A DNA stretch of 12,765 nucleotides, taken from positions 1 to 12,765 of the forward strand of contig CAYWKL010000025.1 of the NCBI GenBank assembly GCA_964459095.1, read 5' to 3'. The position numbers were made by a program, and so were the translations under genes. This DNA is from CAYWKL01 sp964459095 (GTDB lineage Bacteria; Patescibacteriota; Microgenomatia; Daviesbacterales; UBA10151). Shown here piece after piece: positions 1 through 5,891 of this stretch (position 1 is the stretch's first letter; each line of letters starts with the position of its first letter). The notes below the pieces were generated by a model that was given only the letters and a program-made list of their open reading frames with translations, ran no database searches and was not told the DNA's origin.

Positions 1-2
1 AG

Positions 3-30
3 TTGACAAATACTCCAGTTAGCTTAATAA
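3..30 (+). promoter_or_regulatory. Candidate promoter of the 44-301 gene
   Basis: A perfect -35 box TTGACA (3-8) is followed after 16 bases by TAATAA (25-30), a fair -10 box. Transcription would begin near 37, only a few bases before the ATG at 44. The G-rich AGGGGG (33-38), which would otherwise serve as ribosome binding site, would then lie largely upstream of the transcript. Either the promoter or the Shine-Dalgarno reading could be right. The window edge cuts off any upstream elements. Confidence 0.45.
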
Positions 31-43
31 TCAGGGGGCTAAT

Positions 44-301
44 ATGACTAAACCTCCAGAATTATCAGGAGAGCAGGTTACATTACCCCCTATTCAAGGA
101 ACAGTAATTAATAATAGGTCAATAGTTGATTTGCTTAGACCAGGTACTCAAATTCGAGATAATCTAGAGCATGTTGGCTCTTTCCAAAGAATGGAAGTTG
201 TGGAAGGAAGACCGTACATCAGAATTTCTTTTGGGAGAGTTGATCATATAGTTCCTTTGAGTTCTATTGGCAAAAGGTATCATCTAGTAAGTTCAACTTA
301 A
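44..301 (+). CDS. Hypothetical protein, 85 aa
   Basis: I do not recognise this 85-residue protein. It has no signal peptide or membrane segment and is a soluble mixed-charge sequence with a proline-rich N-terminus (TKPPELSG, LPPIQG). The second half (VEGRPYIRISFGRVDHIVPL, about residues 53-72) alternates in the way expected of beta strands, which could suit a small beta-barrel or PilZ/Sm-like fold, but no motif supports a name. The ATG at 44 is preceded by AGGGGG with 5 bases of spacing and by a promoter-like pair at 3-30, so the start is reasonable. It stands alone, ahead of tRNA-Glu on the same strand. Being real is likely because both a promoter and a start signal fit; function is unknown. 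Confidence 0.6.
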   Translation: MTKPPELSGEQVTLPPIQGTVINNRSIVDLLRPGTQIRDNLEHVGSFQRMEVVEGRPYIRISFGRVDHIVPLSSIGKRYHLVSST

Positions 302-358
302 ATAACTACTAAAAATATGCCCCTCTAACTATTTGACTCAGAGGGAATACAATATAGT

Positions 359-387
359 TTGGTTTAAGCACACTTTTCTGGTAAAAT
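359..387 (+). promoter_or_regulatory. Candidate promoter of tRNA-Glu
   Basis: TTGGTT (359-364) and TAAAAT (382-387) are separated by 17 bases. The -10 box matches 5 of 6 consensus bases, and transcription would begin about 3 bases before the mature tRNA 5' end at 397. The -35 box is weak. Confidence 0.4.
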
Positions 388-396
388 TATCAGCAT

Positions 397-470
397 GCCG
401 CGTTCGTCTAGTGGCCTAGGACATCGGGCTTTCATCCCGAAAATCACGGGTTCGACTCCCGTACGCGGTA
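397..470 (+). tRNA. tRNA-Glu (anticodon UUC)
   Basis: A full cloverleaf can be folded by eye. The acceptor arm is 397-403 with 463-469 (one G-U pair at the end). The D arm is 406-422. The anticodon stem is TCGGG/CCCGA with loop CTTTCAT, giving anticodon TTC at 431-433. The T arm is ACGGG-TTCGACT-CCCGT (446-462), and the discriminator base is A470. The CCA tail is not encoded: the bases after the discriminator are CCT, so CCA must be added enzymatically. A bidirectional terminator hairpin begins 6 bases downstream. Confidence 0.95.
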
Positions 471-475
471 CCTAA

Positions 476-500
476 AAAAGGGAGCAATTAGCTCCCTTTT
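476..500 (-). terminator. Bidirectional intrinsic terminator between tRNA-Glu and the RRM gene
   Basis: GGGAGC (480-485) pairs perfectly with GCTCCC (491-496) around the loop AATTA. The flanking A-run (474-479) and T-run (497-500) extend the stem. Read on the minus strand the hairpin ends in six Ts, a good terminator for the RRM gene that ends at 517. Read on the plus strand it has four Ts and could also end the tRNA-Glu transcript. Confidence 0.8.
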
Positions 501-516
501 AAGTGAGAAACAAATA

Positions 517-840
517 TTAATACCTGTTTCTTCCTCCACCCCTGCTGTCTCTGTTAAATCCTCCCCTGTTATTATTACCAAACGAGGGTCTATCTTCCCT
601 GGGTTTTGCAACTGAAACGCCAAGCCTTCTACCATCTTGTTCTGTTTGATCAAGTGCTTTAATAGCTGCTTGCGCTTCCTCATCATTTTCCATCTCAACA
701 AAGCCAAAACCTTTGCTTTGACCTGTATATTTATCAGTTATTACTTGGGCTGATTGCACAGATCCAAAAGCTTCAAACATAGTTTTAAGATCTTGGCTAG
801 TTTTTGAATACATTAACCCGCCTACGAATAATTTTGTCAT
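517..840 (-). CDS. Single-RRM glycine-rich RNA-binding protein
   Basis: This 107-residue protein is one RNA recognition motif (residues about 2-80) with a short Arg/Gly-rich tail. The two diagnostic sequences are present and intact: RNP2 LFVGGL at 4-9 and RNP1 KGFGFVEM at 43-50, whose aromatic residues stack on single-stranded RNA bases. The tail (84-107) is rich in Gly, Arg and Asn, as in cyanobacterial Rbp and plant glycine-rich RNA-binding proteins. Those relatives are often cold-induced and thought to act as RNA chaperones; that role is inferred here. The start is supported by a G-rich GGTGGTGAGG just upstream on the minus strand, one of the few plausible ribosome binding sites in the window. 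The gene is monocistronic with its own terminator (476-500). Tandem -10 boxes lie about 140 bases upstream, which would give a leader of roughly 130 nt containing a 9-bp hairpin. No domain is missing. Confidence 0.93.
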   Translation of the reverse strand: MTKLFVGGLMYSKTSQDLKTMFEAFGSVQSAQVITDKYTGQSKGFGFVEMENDEEAQAAIKALDQTEQDGRRLGVSVAKPREDRPSFGNNNRGGFNRDSRGGGRNRY

Positions 841-930
841 TTACGCCTCACCACCTTCTTTTATATAGTCTCTTAGTTAGGAATTAATGCGTAGAAGAAA
901 TAAATCTTAAATGTATTAAAAATAACTTGA

Positions 931-958
931 GTACCTATATTTTACCAGTTATAGGTAC
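931..958 (-). repeat. Perfect 9-bp inverted repeat in the RRM gene leader
   Basis: GTACCTATA (931-939) and TATAGGTAC (950-958) are exact reverse complements separated by 10 bases. A further TACCTA lies at 968-973, so three copies of the TAGGTA/TACCTA half-site cluster in 42 bases. If transcription starts near the tandem -10 boxes (978-983 and 1000-1005, minus strand), the inverted repeat lies in the 5' leader and can form an RNA hairpin. Otherwise it could be a dimeric protein-binding site. I cannot tell which. Confidence 0.55.
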
Positions 959-973
959 TAAATACAATACCTA

Positions 974-1017
974 CTTTATTATAAGTTAGTAGACCCTTTA
1001 TTATAAGTTAGTAGACC
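974..1017 (-). repeat. Tandem 22-bp direct repeat carrying two -10 boxes
   Basis: Two perfect, adjacent 22-bp copies (974-995 and 996-1017). On the minus strand each copy contains TATAAT (978-983 and 1000-1005), pointing toward the RRM gene. The duplication therefore seems to have doubled the core of that gene's promoter. No good TTGACA-like box sits 17 bases upstream of either one. The repeat ends 38 bases before tRNA-Lys, which is read in the other direction. Confidence 0.65.
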
Positions 1018-1055
1018 GCACACCCTTAAAATGATAAAATATCTTGATCCCAGAT

Positions 1056-1128
1056 GGCCCGCTAGCTCAATGGTTAGAGCAGCAGCCTTTTAAGCTGTTG
1101 GTTCTCGGTTCGAGCCCGAGGCGGGTCA
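1056..1128 (+). tRNA. tRNA-Lys (anticodon UUU)
   Basis: The cloverleaf is complete. The acceptor arm is GGCCCGC (1056-1062) with GCGGGTC (1121-1127). The D arm is GCTC...GAGC. The anticodon stem is GCAGC/GCTGT with loop CTTTTAA, giving anticodon TTT at 1089-1091. The T arm is CTCGG-TTCGAGC-CCGAG (1104-1120), and the discriminator is A1128. The CCA is not encoded (CAA follows). A TAAAAT at 1035-1040 is a possible -10 box. No clear terminator is seen downstream; 1129-1303 contains only small local hairpins and no ORF that I would support. Confidence 0.95.
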
Positions 1129-1303
1129 CAACGTTTGATTGAGAAGGTGCAAATTGATTGATTAGCTTGAAAGCAGGCGATAATCGAGAGTTCGAAAGGC
1201 ATCAAAAAAGTTAATTAGCATGTTAGAGAAAAATAGCCTCACTAGCTTCATCCTATATAGAAATAGACTGCTGTATCAACCTAATTGAAAAGTTCGAATA
1301 AAT

Positions 1304-1960
1304 ATGAGTAACAGACAATCAATTATTGATCAAACTCAGGATTATGTGAAGAAAACTCTTGAAGGAGAAGGTTCTGGACATGATTGGTGGCATGTGTATC
1401 GAGTATGGAAAATGGCACAACATATTGTTAAAGAAGAAGGTGCAGATAGCTTTATTGTAGAGCTTGCTGCCTTGTTGCATGACATAGCTGACTGGAAATT
1501 CAATGATGGAGACGTTACTGCAGGCTCTAAGGTTGCTCGAGAATGGTTAGAAAAACTTAAGGTTCAAAAAGATGTAATAAACCATATATGTGAAATCATA
1601 GAAGAAACTTCCTTTAAAGGAGCAGGAGTTAAATTCAAGATGCGAACAATAGAAGGTATGATTGTTCAGGATGCAGACAGGCTGGATGCTATTGGTGCAA
1701 TCGGAATTGCTAGAACATTTGCTTATGGAGGACACAAGGGAAAAGAAATATATAATCCGAATATAAAACCTGAACTACATAATACTTTTGAGCAATATCA
1801 AAAAAGTGTAGGTCCAACTATTAACCATTTTTATGAAAAACTACTACTCTTAAAAGATTTAATGAACACTACTTCTGCAAAGAAAATTGCAAGGGAAAGA
1901 CATAAGTATATGAAAAGTTATCTCGATAGATTTTACAAAGAATGGGATGGAAAAGTTTAG
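1304..1960 (+). CDS. HD-domain metal-dependent phosphohydrolase (YedJ-like)
   Basis: This 218-residue soluble protein has the pattern of the HD superfamily (PF01966). An N-terminal helix carries GHDWWHVYRVW (25-35), the metal-binding pair His59-Asp60 lies in ALLHDIADWKF, and a distal acidic motif VQDADRLDAIGAIG (121-134) supplies the last metal ligand. The order H...HD...D is complete, so an active phosphohydrolase is expected. Bacterial YedJ-type relatives have this length and the same DADRLDAIGAIGIART segment; their substrate is not established, and nucleotides are a fair guess. ATG 1304 is the first start after an in-frame stop at 1286, but no Shine-Dalgarno sequence or clear promoter precedes it. 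The gene converges on the EamA transporter, with 107 bases between the two stops. Confidence 0.88.
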   Translation: MSNRQSIIDQTQDYVKKTLEGEGSGHDWWHVYRVWKMAQHIVKEEGADSFIVELAALLHDIADWKFNDGDVTAGSKVAREWLEKLKVQKDVINHICEIIEETSFKGAGVKFKMRTIEGMIVQDADRLDAIGAIGIARTFAYGGHKGKEIYNPNIKPELHNTFEQYQKSVGPTINHFYEKLLLLKDLMNTTSAKKIARERHKYMKSYLDRFYKEWDGKV

Positions 1961-2046
1961 AGAGTAGTAGCATGTTTTCCAGTCCTTAAGAATTTGTATA
2001 AATTCATCTAGAATGTCGTTCGTAAGAAAAAAATCTTGGGTCACAC

Positions 2047-2083
2047 AAGAAAGGGTGTCAAGCTAAATCACCCGGAGGGTGTA
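2047..2083. repeat. 37-bp repeat, copy A (end of EamA gene)
   Basis: These 37 bases are identical to 11897-11933 inside uvrB, and the match stops abruptly on both sides. The sequence contains a palindrome CACCC-GGA-GGGTG (2069-2081) and, earlier, GGGTG (2053-2057), which could instead pair with CACCC across an 11-base loop. The EamA reading frame enters the repeat and takes its last codons and stop from it. On the minus strand the GGGTG/CACCC hairpin is followed by TTTCTT, so it might weakly serve as a terminator for that gene. Confidence 0.85.
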
Positions 2084-2949
2084 TTAGAGGATAGTGCACT
2101 AATATAGACCCCTACTATGACAAGAAAAGCACCTAGGATAAAAAAAGGAGAAACTTTTTCGTTTACTAAAAGAGAGGCTACTGCTACAGTAACAAGTGGT
2201 GAAAGAACGAATTGATAGGATGTTGTTGAAGCACTCCATCTCGTGATGATAAAAATATAAAGCGCAAATAAAATAATGGAACCAATAAAAACGAGATAGA
2301 TAAACGCTATCCAGGTTGATAATAATGACGGAATAACTTTAGGCTCACCTATGATGAATGAGATGGTCAATAAAAGAGCACTTCCTACTGCCATGGCAAT
2401 GGCATTGGTTGAAATAGGATGAGACTTTGCAAAACCTTTAACTACAATATTAGTTTCGGCAGCGGAAAGGGACGCTATAACCATAGCCAAGAGTGGGAGC
2501 AGTGGAACTGCTAAATTTAATTGATCACGAAAAATAAGAAAGATGCCAACAATAGCTAGTAAGCCTCCAGTAAGAGCTCGCCACCTGAAAGACTCAAGAC
2601 CTTGGACAACCGCAAGGAAGAAAGTTAGTAAGGGGACTAAGGACATTGCTACAGATGCAAAGCTTGCTTGAACTTTAACTTGTGCAAAGTAAGTAAAACC
2701 ATAACTGACCCCAAAAGTTAAGATTCCATAAATGGTTGCCCCAAGTAATGCTCTACCTTTAGGTAAGGTTAAACCTTTAATGTATGCTATTAGAAAAAAG
2801 AAAAGTGAAGCAATCCCAAAACGAGAACCTGCTCCCCAAAATGGTGGAAGTTCTTGATTACCTATACGTACAGCCACAAAGTTGATGCCAATAATGAAAA
2901 CAAGGAATATAAAAGCAACTAAAGTTAGTCTGTCAAGTCTTTTATTCAT
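2068..2949 (-). CDS. EamA/DMT-superfamily transporter
   Basis: This 293-residue, very hydrophobic protein is predicted to have ten membrane helices in two repeated EamA halves (PF00892), the usual length and build of drug/metabolite transporters. Recognisable points are the first helix with the short charged N-terminus (MNKRLDRL), the mid-protein QVKVQASFASVAMSLVPLLT segment and the C-terminal ALYIFIITRWSASTTSYQFVLSPL, where such transporters typically have a conserved small-residue helix before a final VNEKVSP loop. The substrate cannot be read from the sequence; members export amino acids, nucleosides or other metabolites. The start at 2949 has a weak TAGGTA upstream. The gene lies 35 bases downstream of the 7-TM gene on the same strand and may be cotranscribed, though TAGTAT at 2962-2967 could be a separate -10 box. 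Oddly, the last residues after SSN and the UGA stop lie inside the 37-bp repeat shared with uvrB. Confidence 0.9.
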   Translation of the reverse strand: MNKRLDRLTLVAFIFLVFIIGINFVAVRIGNQELPPFWGAGSRFGIASLFFFLIAYIKGLTLPKGRALLGATIYGILTFGVSYGFTYFAQVKVQASFASVAMSLVPLLTFFLAVVQGLESFRWRALTGGLLAIVGIFLIFRDQLNLAVPLLPLLAMVIASLSAAETNIVVKGFAKSHPISTNAIAMAVGSALLLTISFIIGEPKVIPSLLSTWIAFIYLVFIGSIILFALYIFIITRWSASTTSYQFVLSPLVTVAVASLLVNEKVSPFFILGAFLVIVGVYISALSSNTPSG

Positions 2950-2984
2950 TACCTAAAAAGCATACTAAACGGACAATCTTAAGA

Positions 2985-3770
2985 TTAACTGCTAGTGATT
3001 GGGTGAATCTCAGTTAGTGGTTTAAAAATTCTCTTGCGCCTCCTTTTTAAGGTTAAAACGTAAGACAGCGCAACTAGGTTAAAAACTGCAAGGAAAACTA
3101 AATAATAAGATCCAATTATTGAATGAGATAGAGTTTGGTGACTTAGCTGAAAATTTAGCAATAGTATTACAAAACAAATAAGAGATGCTGGAAGATTAAA
3201 AATAGCTGTTGAACTTTTTAACTGGGCATATGCAAAAATTACTCCTCCTAGAGCACCTGCAAATAAAAGGGTTTTTAAGTTTTGAGGACCAGTTCCTACT
3301 GACGATTCCAAAATTGCAAGAATTAAGAGTACAAGCATAAAACCTGAGAAAACCATTGTGTGAGAGATTGGGTGATGAAAAAGCTTTAAAGCTATAAGCT
3401 GTGTTTTAAAAAACTCTGATTTTGTCAGCTCAGGAATAGTGTAGGCTTCAAGCACTATTGAAGTAATATATATTCCTTCCCCATAGAATGTCAGACCAAC
3501 AATAATCACAAGCAAAATGCTTAAAATAAGATATTCGAGCTGGAAGCTGCTGATTTGAGAAAGGATAGAAATGTAAAGCGCTAGGCAAATCGAAAGCATT
3601 ATAATCATCATTAAAATATTTAATATGGTAAGTTTAATAACTCTTTTTTTAGAATAATTAGAGTGGGTAAAACGCTGGCGCGTCATTCTGCCTCTTATGC
3701 CTAGATATAAAGGCGTTCCGATAAAAACAGTAAGAGTGAGCCCAAAAAGAATAATTTCAGTGAGACTCAT
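2985..3770 (-). CDS. Hypothetical integral membrane protein, about 7 TM
   Basis: I do not recognise a family in this 261-residue protein. About seven hydrophobic segments can be marked: roughly 4-25, 45-72, 78-107, 137-157, 166-184, 191-209 and 217-241. A positively charged loop follows the first (RGRMTRQRF), and a strongly basic stretch KRRRKRIF sits near the end, which by the positive-inside rule would be cytoplasmic. There are no evident catalytic motifs. The start at 3770 is supported by an unusual arrangement: TATAAT on the minus strand (3777-3782) ends 6 bases before the ATG, so the mRNA probably begins at the start codon. The gene is divergent from the CvpA-CAP operon, sharing its promoter core, and lies upstream of the EamA gene. 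Confidence 0.75.
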   Translation of the reverse strand: MSLTEIILFGLTLTVFIGTPLYLGIRGRMTRQRFTHSNYSKKRVIKLTILNILMMIIMLSICLALYISILSQISSFQLEYLILSILLVIIVGLTFYGEGIYITSIVLEAYTIPELTKSEFFKTQLIALKLFHHPISHTMVFSGFMLVLLILAILESSVGTGPQNLKTLLFAGALGGVIFAYAQLKSSTAIFNLPASLICFVILLLNFQLSHQTLSHSIIGSYYLVFLAVFNLVALSYVLTLKRRRKRIFKPLTEIHPITSS

Positions 3771-3776
3771 GATTTA

Positions 3777-3786
3777 ATTATATAAT
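3777..3786. promoter_or_regulatory. Symmetric bidirectional -10 element
   Basis: ATTATATAAT is a perfect 10-bp palindrome that gives TATAAT on both strands (minus 3777-3782, plus 3781-3786). Leftward it would produce a leaderless transcript of the 7-TM gene (ATG at 3770). Rightward it would start near 3793 and give a leader of about 20 nt for the CvpA-CAP operon (ATG at 3813). Neither direction has a convincing -35 box. No other intergenic space is available for either promoter. Confidence 0.6.
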
Positions 3787-3812
3787 AGTGATTAGCTAAT
3801 TTACCATAAATT

Positions 3813-4766
3813 ATGAACCTTGCAGATTTTATTATAATTGGAACTTTATTGATTTTTATATTGGAAAGCTTCAAAAGATCTTTTTTTGATGAGTTAGGAG
3901 GATTGTTTTCATTTATAGCTTCATTTATAATCGCGATTAAATATAACCCCTCTGCTGCAAAGCTTCTGCTTGAATACATTCATGTTCCACACTCATTATC
4001 CCTTGCTTTGGGATTTTTAGTAGTCTGGACAATATCTGAGGCAATTATTATATTAGTTTTAAAACTCATTTTTGGTAGGATAAAATTGCCTACCTCGTTT
4101 CATTCTCTTAATTATTTTTCGATCATCCCAGCATTTTTAAAAGGTCTTATTTTAATATCAATACTTTTAAGTTTACTTGACAGTTTTCCAATTTCACCAA
4201 TTATCAAAAGACAAATAAACAACTCTACTGTTTCCCAGAAGATAACTCAAAGCACTAATTTTCTTGAAAAACCTCTTCAGAGTGTTTTTGGGGATTTATC
4301 AAGAGAAAGCATAACTTTTCTAACTATTAAGCCAAAAACTTCTGAGGTAGTAAATTTAGGATTCAGTGTTTCTGATTTTTCAACAAGCCCTACCTTGGAG
4401 ACTCAAATGATAGAACTTGTAAATAAAGAAAGAAGGGATAGGAGTGTTTCCCCTTTGGTTTTTGATTCAAAGCTTACGGATATAGCAAGAGCACACAGCG
4501 AGGATATGTTTAAAAGGGGTTATTTTTCTCATTATTCAAAAGAAGGGGAGGATGTTTCAGGAAGAGCACAAAAAACGGGAATTGACTTTTCTGTAATTGG
4601 AGAAAACTTAGCTTTTGCCCCGTCTTTAAGTGTAGCGCATAAAGGTTTGATGAACTCCCCAGGTCATAGGGCTAATATACTATCAAAAGATTTTGCTAAA
4701 ATAGGAATTGGAATAATGGAAAATCCAGATTACGGATTAATGATTACCCAGGTTTTTAGCAATTAA
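3813..4766 (+). CDS. CvpA-like membrane domain fused to a CAP/SCP (YkwD-type) domain
   Basis: The 317-residue protein has two parts. Residues about 1-150 form a CvpA-like unit (PF02674) with roughly four membrane segments (5-17, 30-43, 62-86, 103-122). Residues about 195-317 form a CAP domain (PF00188) with the usual signature residues: His228 in ARAHSEDM, His240 in YFSH, Glu263 in GENLA, and His285 in MNSPGHRANIL. CAP domains of this YkwD class are usually extracytoplasmic, so the domain should face outside, anchored by the CvpA part. The biochemical role of bacterial CAP domains is mostly unknown; cell-wall or lipid binding is often proposed. It is the first gene of a tightly packed operon, with one base between its stop and the next ATG. 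No Shine-Dalgarno sequence precedes the start. Confidence 0.88.
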   Translation: MNLADFIIIGTLLIFILESFKRSFFDELGGLFSFIASFIIAIKYNPSAAKLLLEYIHVPHSLSLALGFLVVWTISEAIIILVLKLIFGRIKLPTSFHSLNYFSIIPAFLKGLILISILLSLLDSFPISPIIKRQINNSTVSQKITQSTNFLEKPLQSVFGDLSRESITFLTIKPKTSEVVNLGFSVSDFSTSPTLETQMIELVNKERRDRSVSPLVFDSKLTDIARAHSEDMFKRGYFSHYSKEGEDVSGRAQKTGIDFSVIGENLAFAPSLSVAHKGLMNSPGHRANILSKDFAKIGIGIMENPDYGLMITQVFSN

Positions 4767-4767
4767 A

Positions 4768-5391
4768 ATGCCCAACAATTTAAAACTACTCTTAATACTC
4801 ACCTTTGGAATAGGGGTTGGGAGCTTTTTATTCTACCAAGGGTTAGTAAGTTACTCTAACTCGCAAAGTAAAAAAATAGAAAGTGTAAGTGAAAATCCCT
4901 TAAAAGAAGTTCTAGGAGAGGTAACAGAAGACTCTCAAGAAAAGAAAAGTGGCTCTTATAACAATAATTTACCGGGTTTCGAAAAAGCTAATGTTTTAAG
5001 AGTTATTGATGGAGATACAATTGAAGTTGTTTTGGAGGGTTCATCAAATAAAGTCAGACTTATTGGGATAGATACTCCAGAGACAGTTGACCCGCGTCGG
5101 CCTGTTGGGTGTTTTGGAAAAGAAGCTTCAAATGAGGCAAAAAGGCTTATTGAAGGAAAAACTGTTTATTTGGAAAAAGATATATCAGAAACTGATAAAT
5201 ATAATAGGTTACTCAGGTATGTATATCTTAAGTTAGGAGATGGGCAATTACTTTTTATAAATGATTATTTAGTGCGCCAAGGGTTCGGCTTTGCGAGCAC
5301 CTTTCCGCCGGATGTAAAATATAGTGAAAGGTTAACTAAAGCCCAGGAAGAGGCAAGAGAAAATTTAAGAGGGCTTTGGGGAAAATGTTAA
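4768..5391 (+). CDS. Membrane-anchored thermonuclease (SNase) family protein
   Basis: The 207-residue protein has an N-terminal membrane anchor (about 6-25), a polar linker to about 70, and a staphylococcal-nuclease-like domain (PF00565) from 74 to 207. The catalytic set of the family can be assigned: Asp81/Asp83 in VIDGDT, Arg97 in RLIGID, Asp102-Thr103 and Glu105 in DTPE, and Arg147 in KYNRLLRYV, so it should be an active calcium-dependent nuclease cutting DNA or RNA outside the membrane. Two cysteines (115 and the C-terminal 207) could form a disulphide. In a small symbiotic or scavenging cell such an enzyme could release nucleotides from external nucleic acid; that is inference. It starts one base after the CvpA-CAP stop and ends 3 bases before the DUF192 gene, suggesting translational coupling. 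Confidence 0.92.
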   Translation: MPNNLKLLLILTFGIGVGSFLFYQGLVSYSNSQSKKIESVSENPLKEVLGEVTEDSQEKKSGSYNNNLPGFEKANVLRVIDGDTIEVVLEGSSNKVRLIGIDTPETVDPRRPVGCFGKEASNEAKRLIEGKTVYLEKDISETDKYNRLLRYVYLKLGDGQLLFINDYLVRQGFGFASTFPPDVKYSERLTKAQEEARENLRGLWGKC

Positions 5392-5394
5392 TAG

Positions 5395-5889
5395 ATGAAA
5401 AAATTTGTTTTTCAAACAATAGGACTTTTAATTTTAATTATTGCAGGACTCTTTGTGACAAAAAACCAGGATTTTCTAAATACTTTTATGGGGGAAAACA
5501 AACTACCTACTAAAAAAGTACAAATCAAAGATATTGTAATTAATGCAGAAATTGCGGAAGGGAAGGCAGAACAATCAAAAGGATTAAGTGGTAGAGTTTC
5601 TATTGCAACCAACTCTGGAATGCTTTTTATTTATAAGGAACCACAAATAAGAAGATTTTGGATGAAGGGAATGAAATTCCCAATTGATATAATTTGGATA
5701 AACGATATGAAAGTAGTAGACGTTTTGCTTGATGTTAAACCTCCTGCACCTGAAACTAAAGATAAAGACTTGACAATTTACCAACCGAATGAACCAGTGG
5801 ATAAAGTTTTGGAAGTTTATTCTGGATTTGTAAACTCAAATAGAATTTCTATAGGAGATAGTGTTATAGTTGAAGCAACTAACAATTAA
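5395..5889 (+). CDS. Membrane-anchored DUF192 protein
   Basis: The 164-residue protein has one N-terminal membrane segment (about 5-22) followed by a DUF192 domain (PF02643) from about 42 to 162. Family hallmarks are the EGKAEQSKGLSGR segment (55-67), the RFWMKGMKFPIDIIWIN motif (87-103) and the terminal SIGDSVIVE. The N-terminal helix without an obvious lipobox suggests a signal anchor with the domain outside the membrane. The function of DUF192 is not established. The gene begins 3 bases after the nuclease stop and ends 2 bases before the next ATG, so it belongs to the same operon. Confidence 0.9.
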   Translation: MKKFVFQTIGLLILIIAGLFVTKNQDFLNTFMGENKLPTKKVQIKDIVINAEIAEGKAEQSKGLSGRVSIATNSGMLFIYKEPQIRRFWMKGMKFPIDIIWINDMKVVDVLLDVKPPAPETKDKDLTIYQPNEPVDKVLEVYSGFVNSNRISIGDSVIVEATNN

Positions 5890-5891
5890 CA

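Noticed and set aside
321..345. Hairpin CCCTCT/AGAGGG after the first gene as a terminator
   Set aside because: The 13-base loop is large and no T-run follows on the plus strand, so it does not qualify as an intrinsic terminator.
444..707. 87-codon minus-strand ORF across tRNA-Glu and the RRM gene
   Set aside because: It overlaps the RRM gene in another frame, runs through the terminator and tRNA, and has no start signal.
1129..1303. Small RNA between tRNA-Lys and the HD gene
   Set aside because: Only very short hairpins (such as GCTT/AAGC and CGAT/ATCG) are present, with no promoter or terminator to define a transcript.
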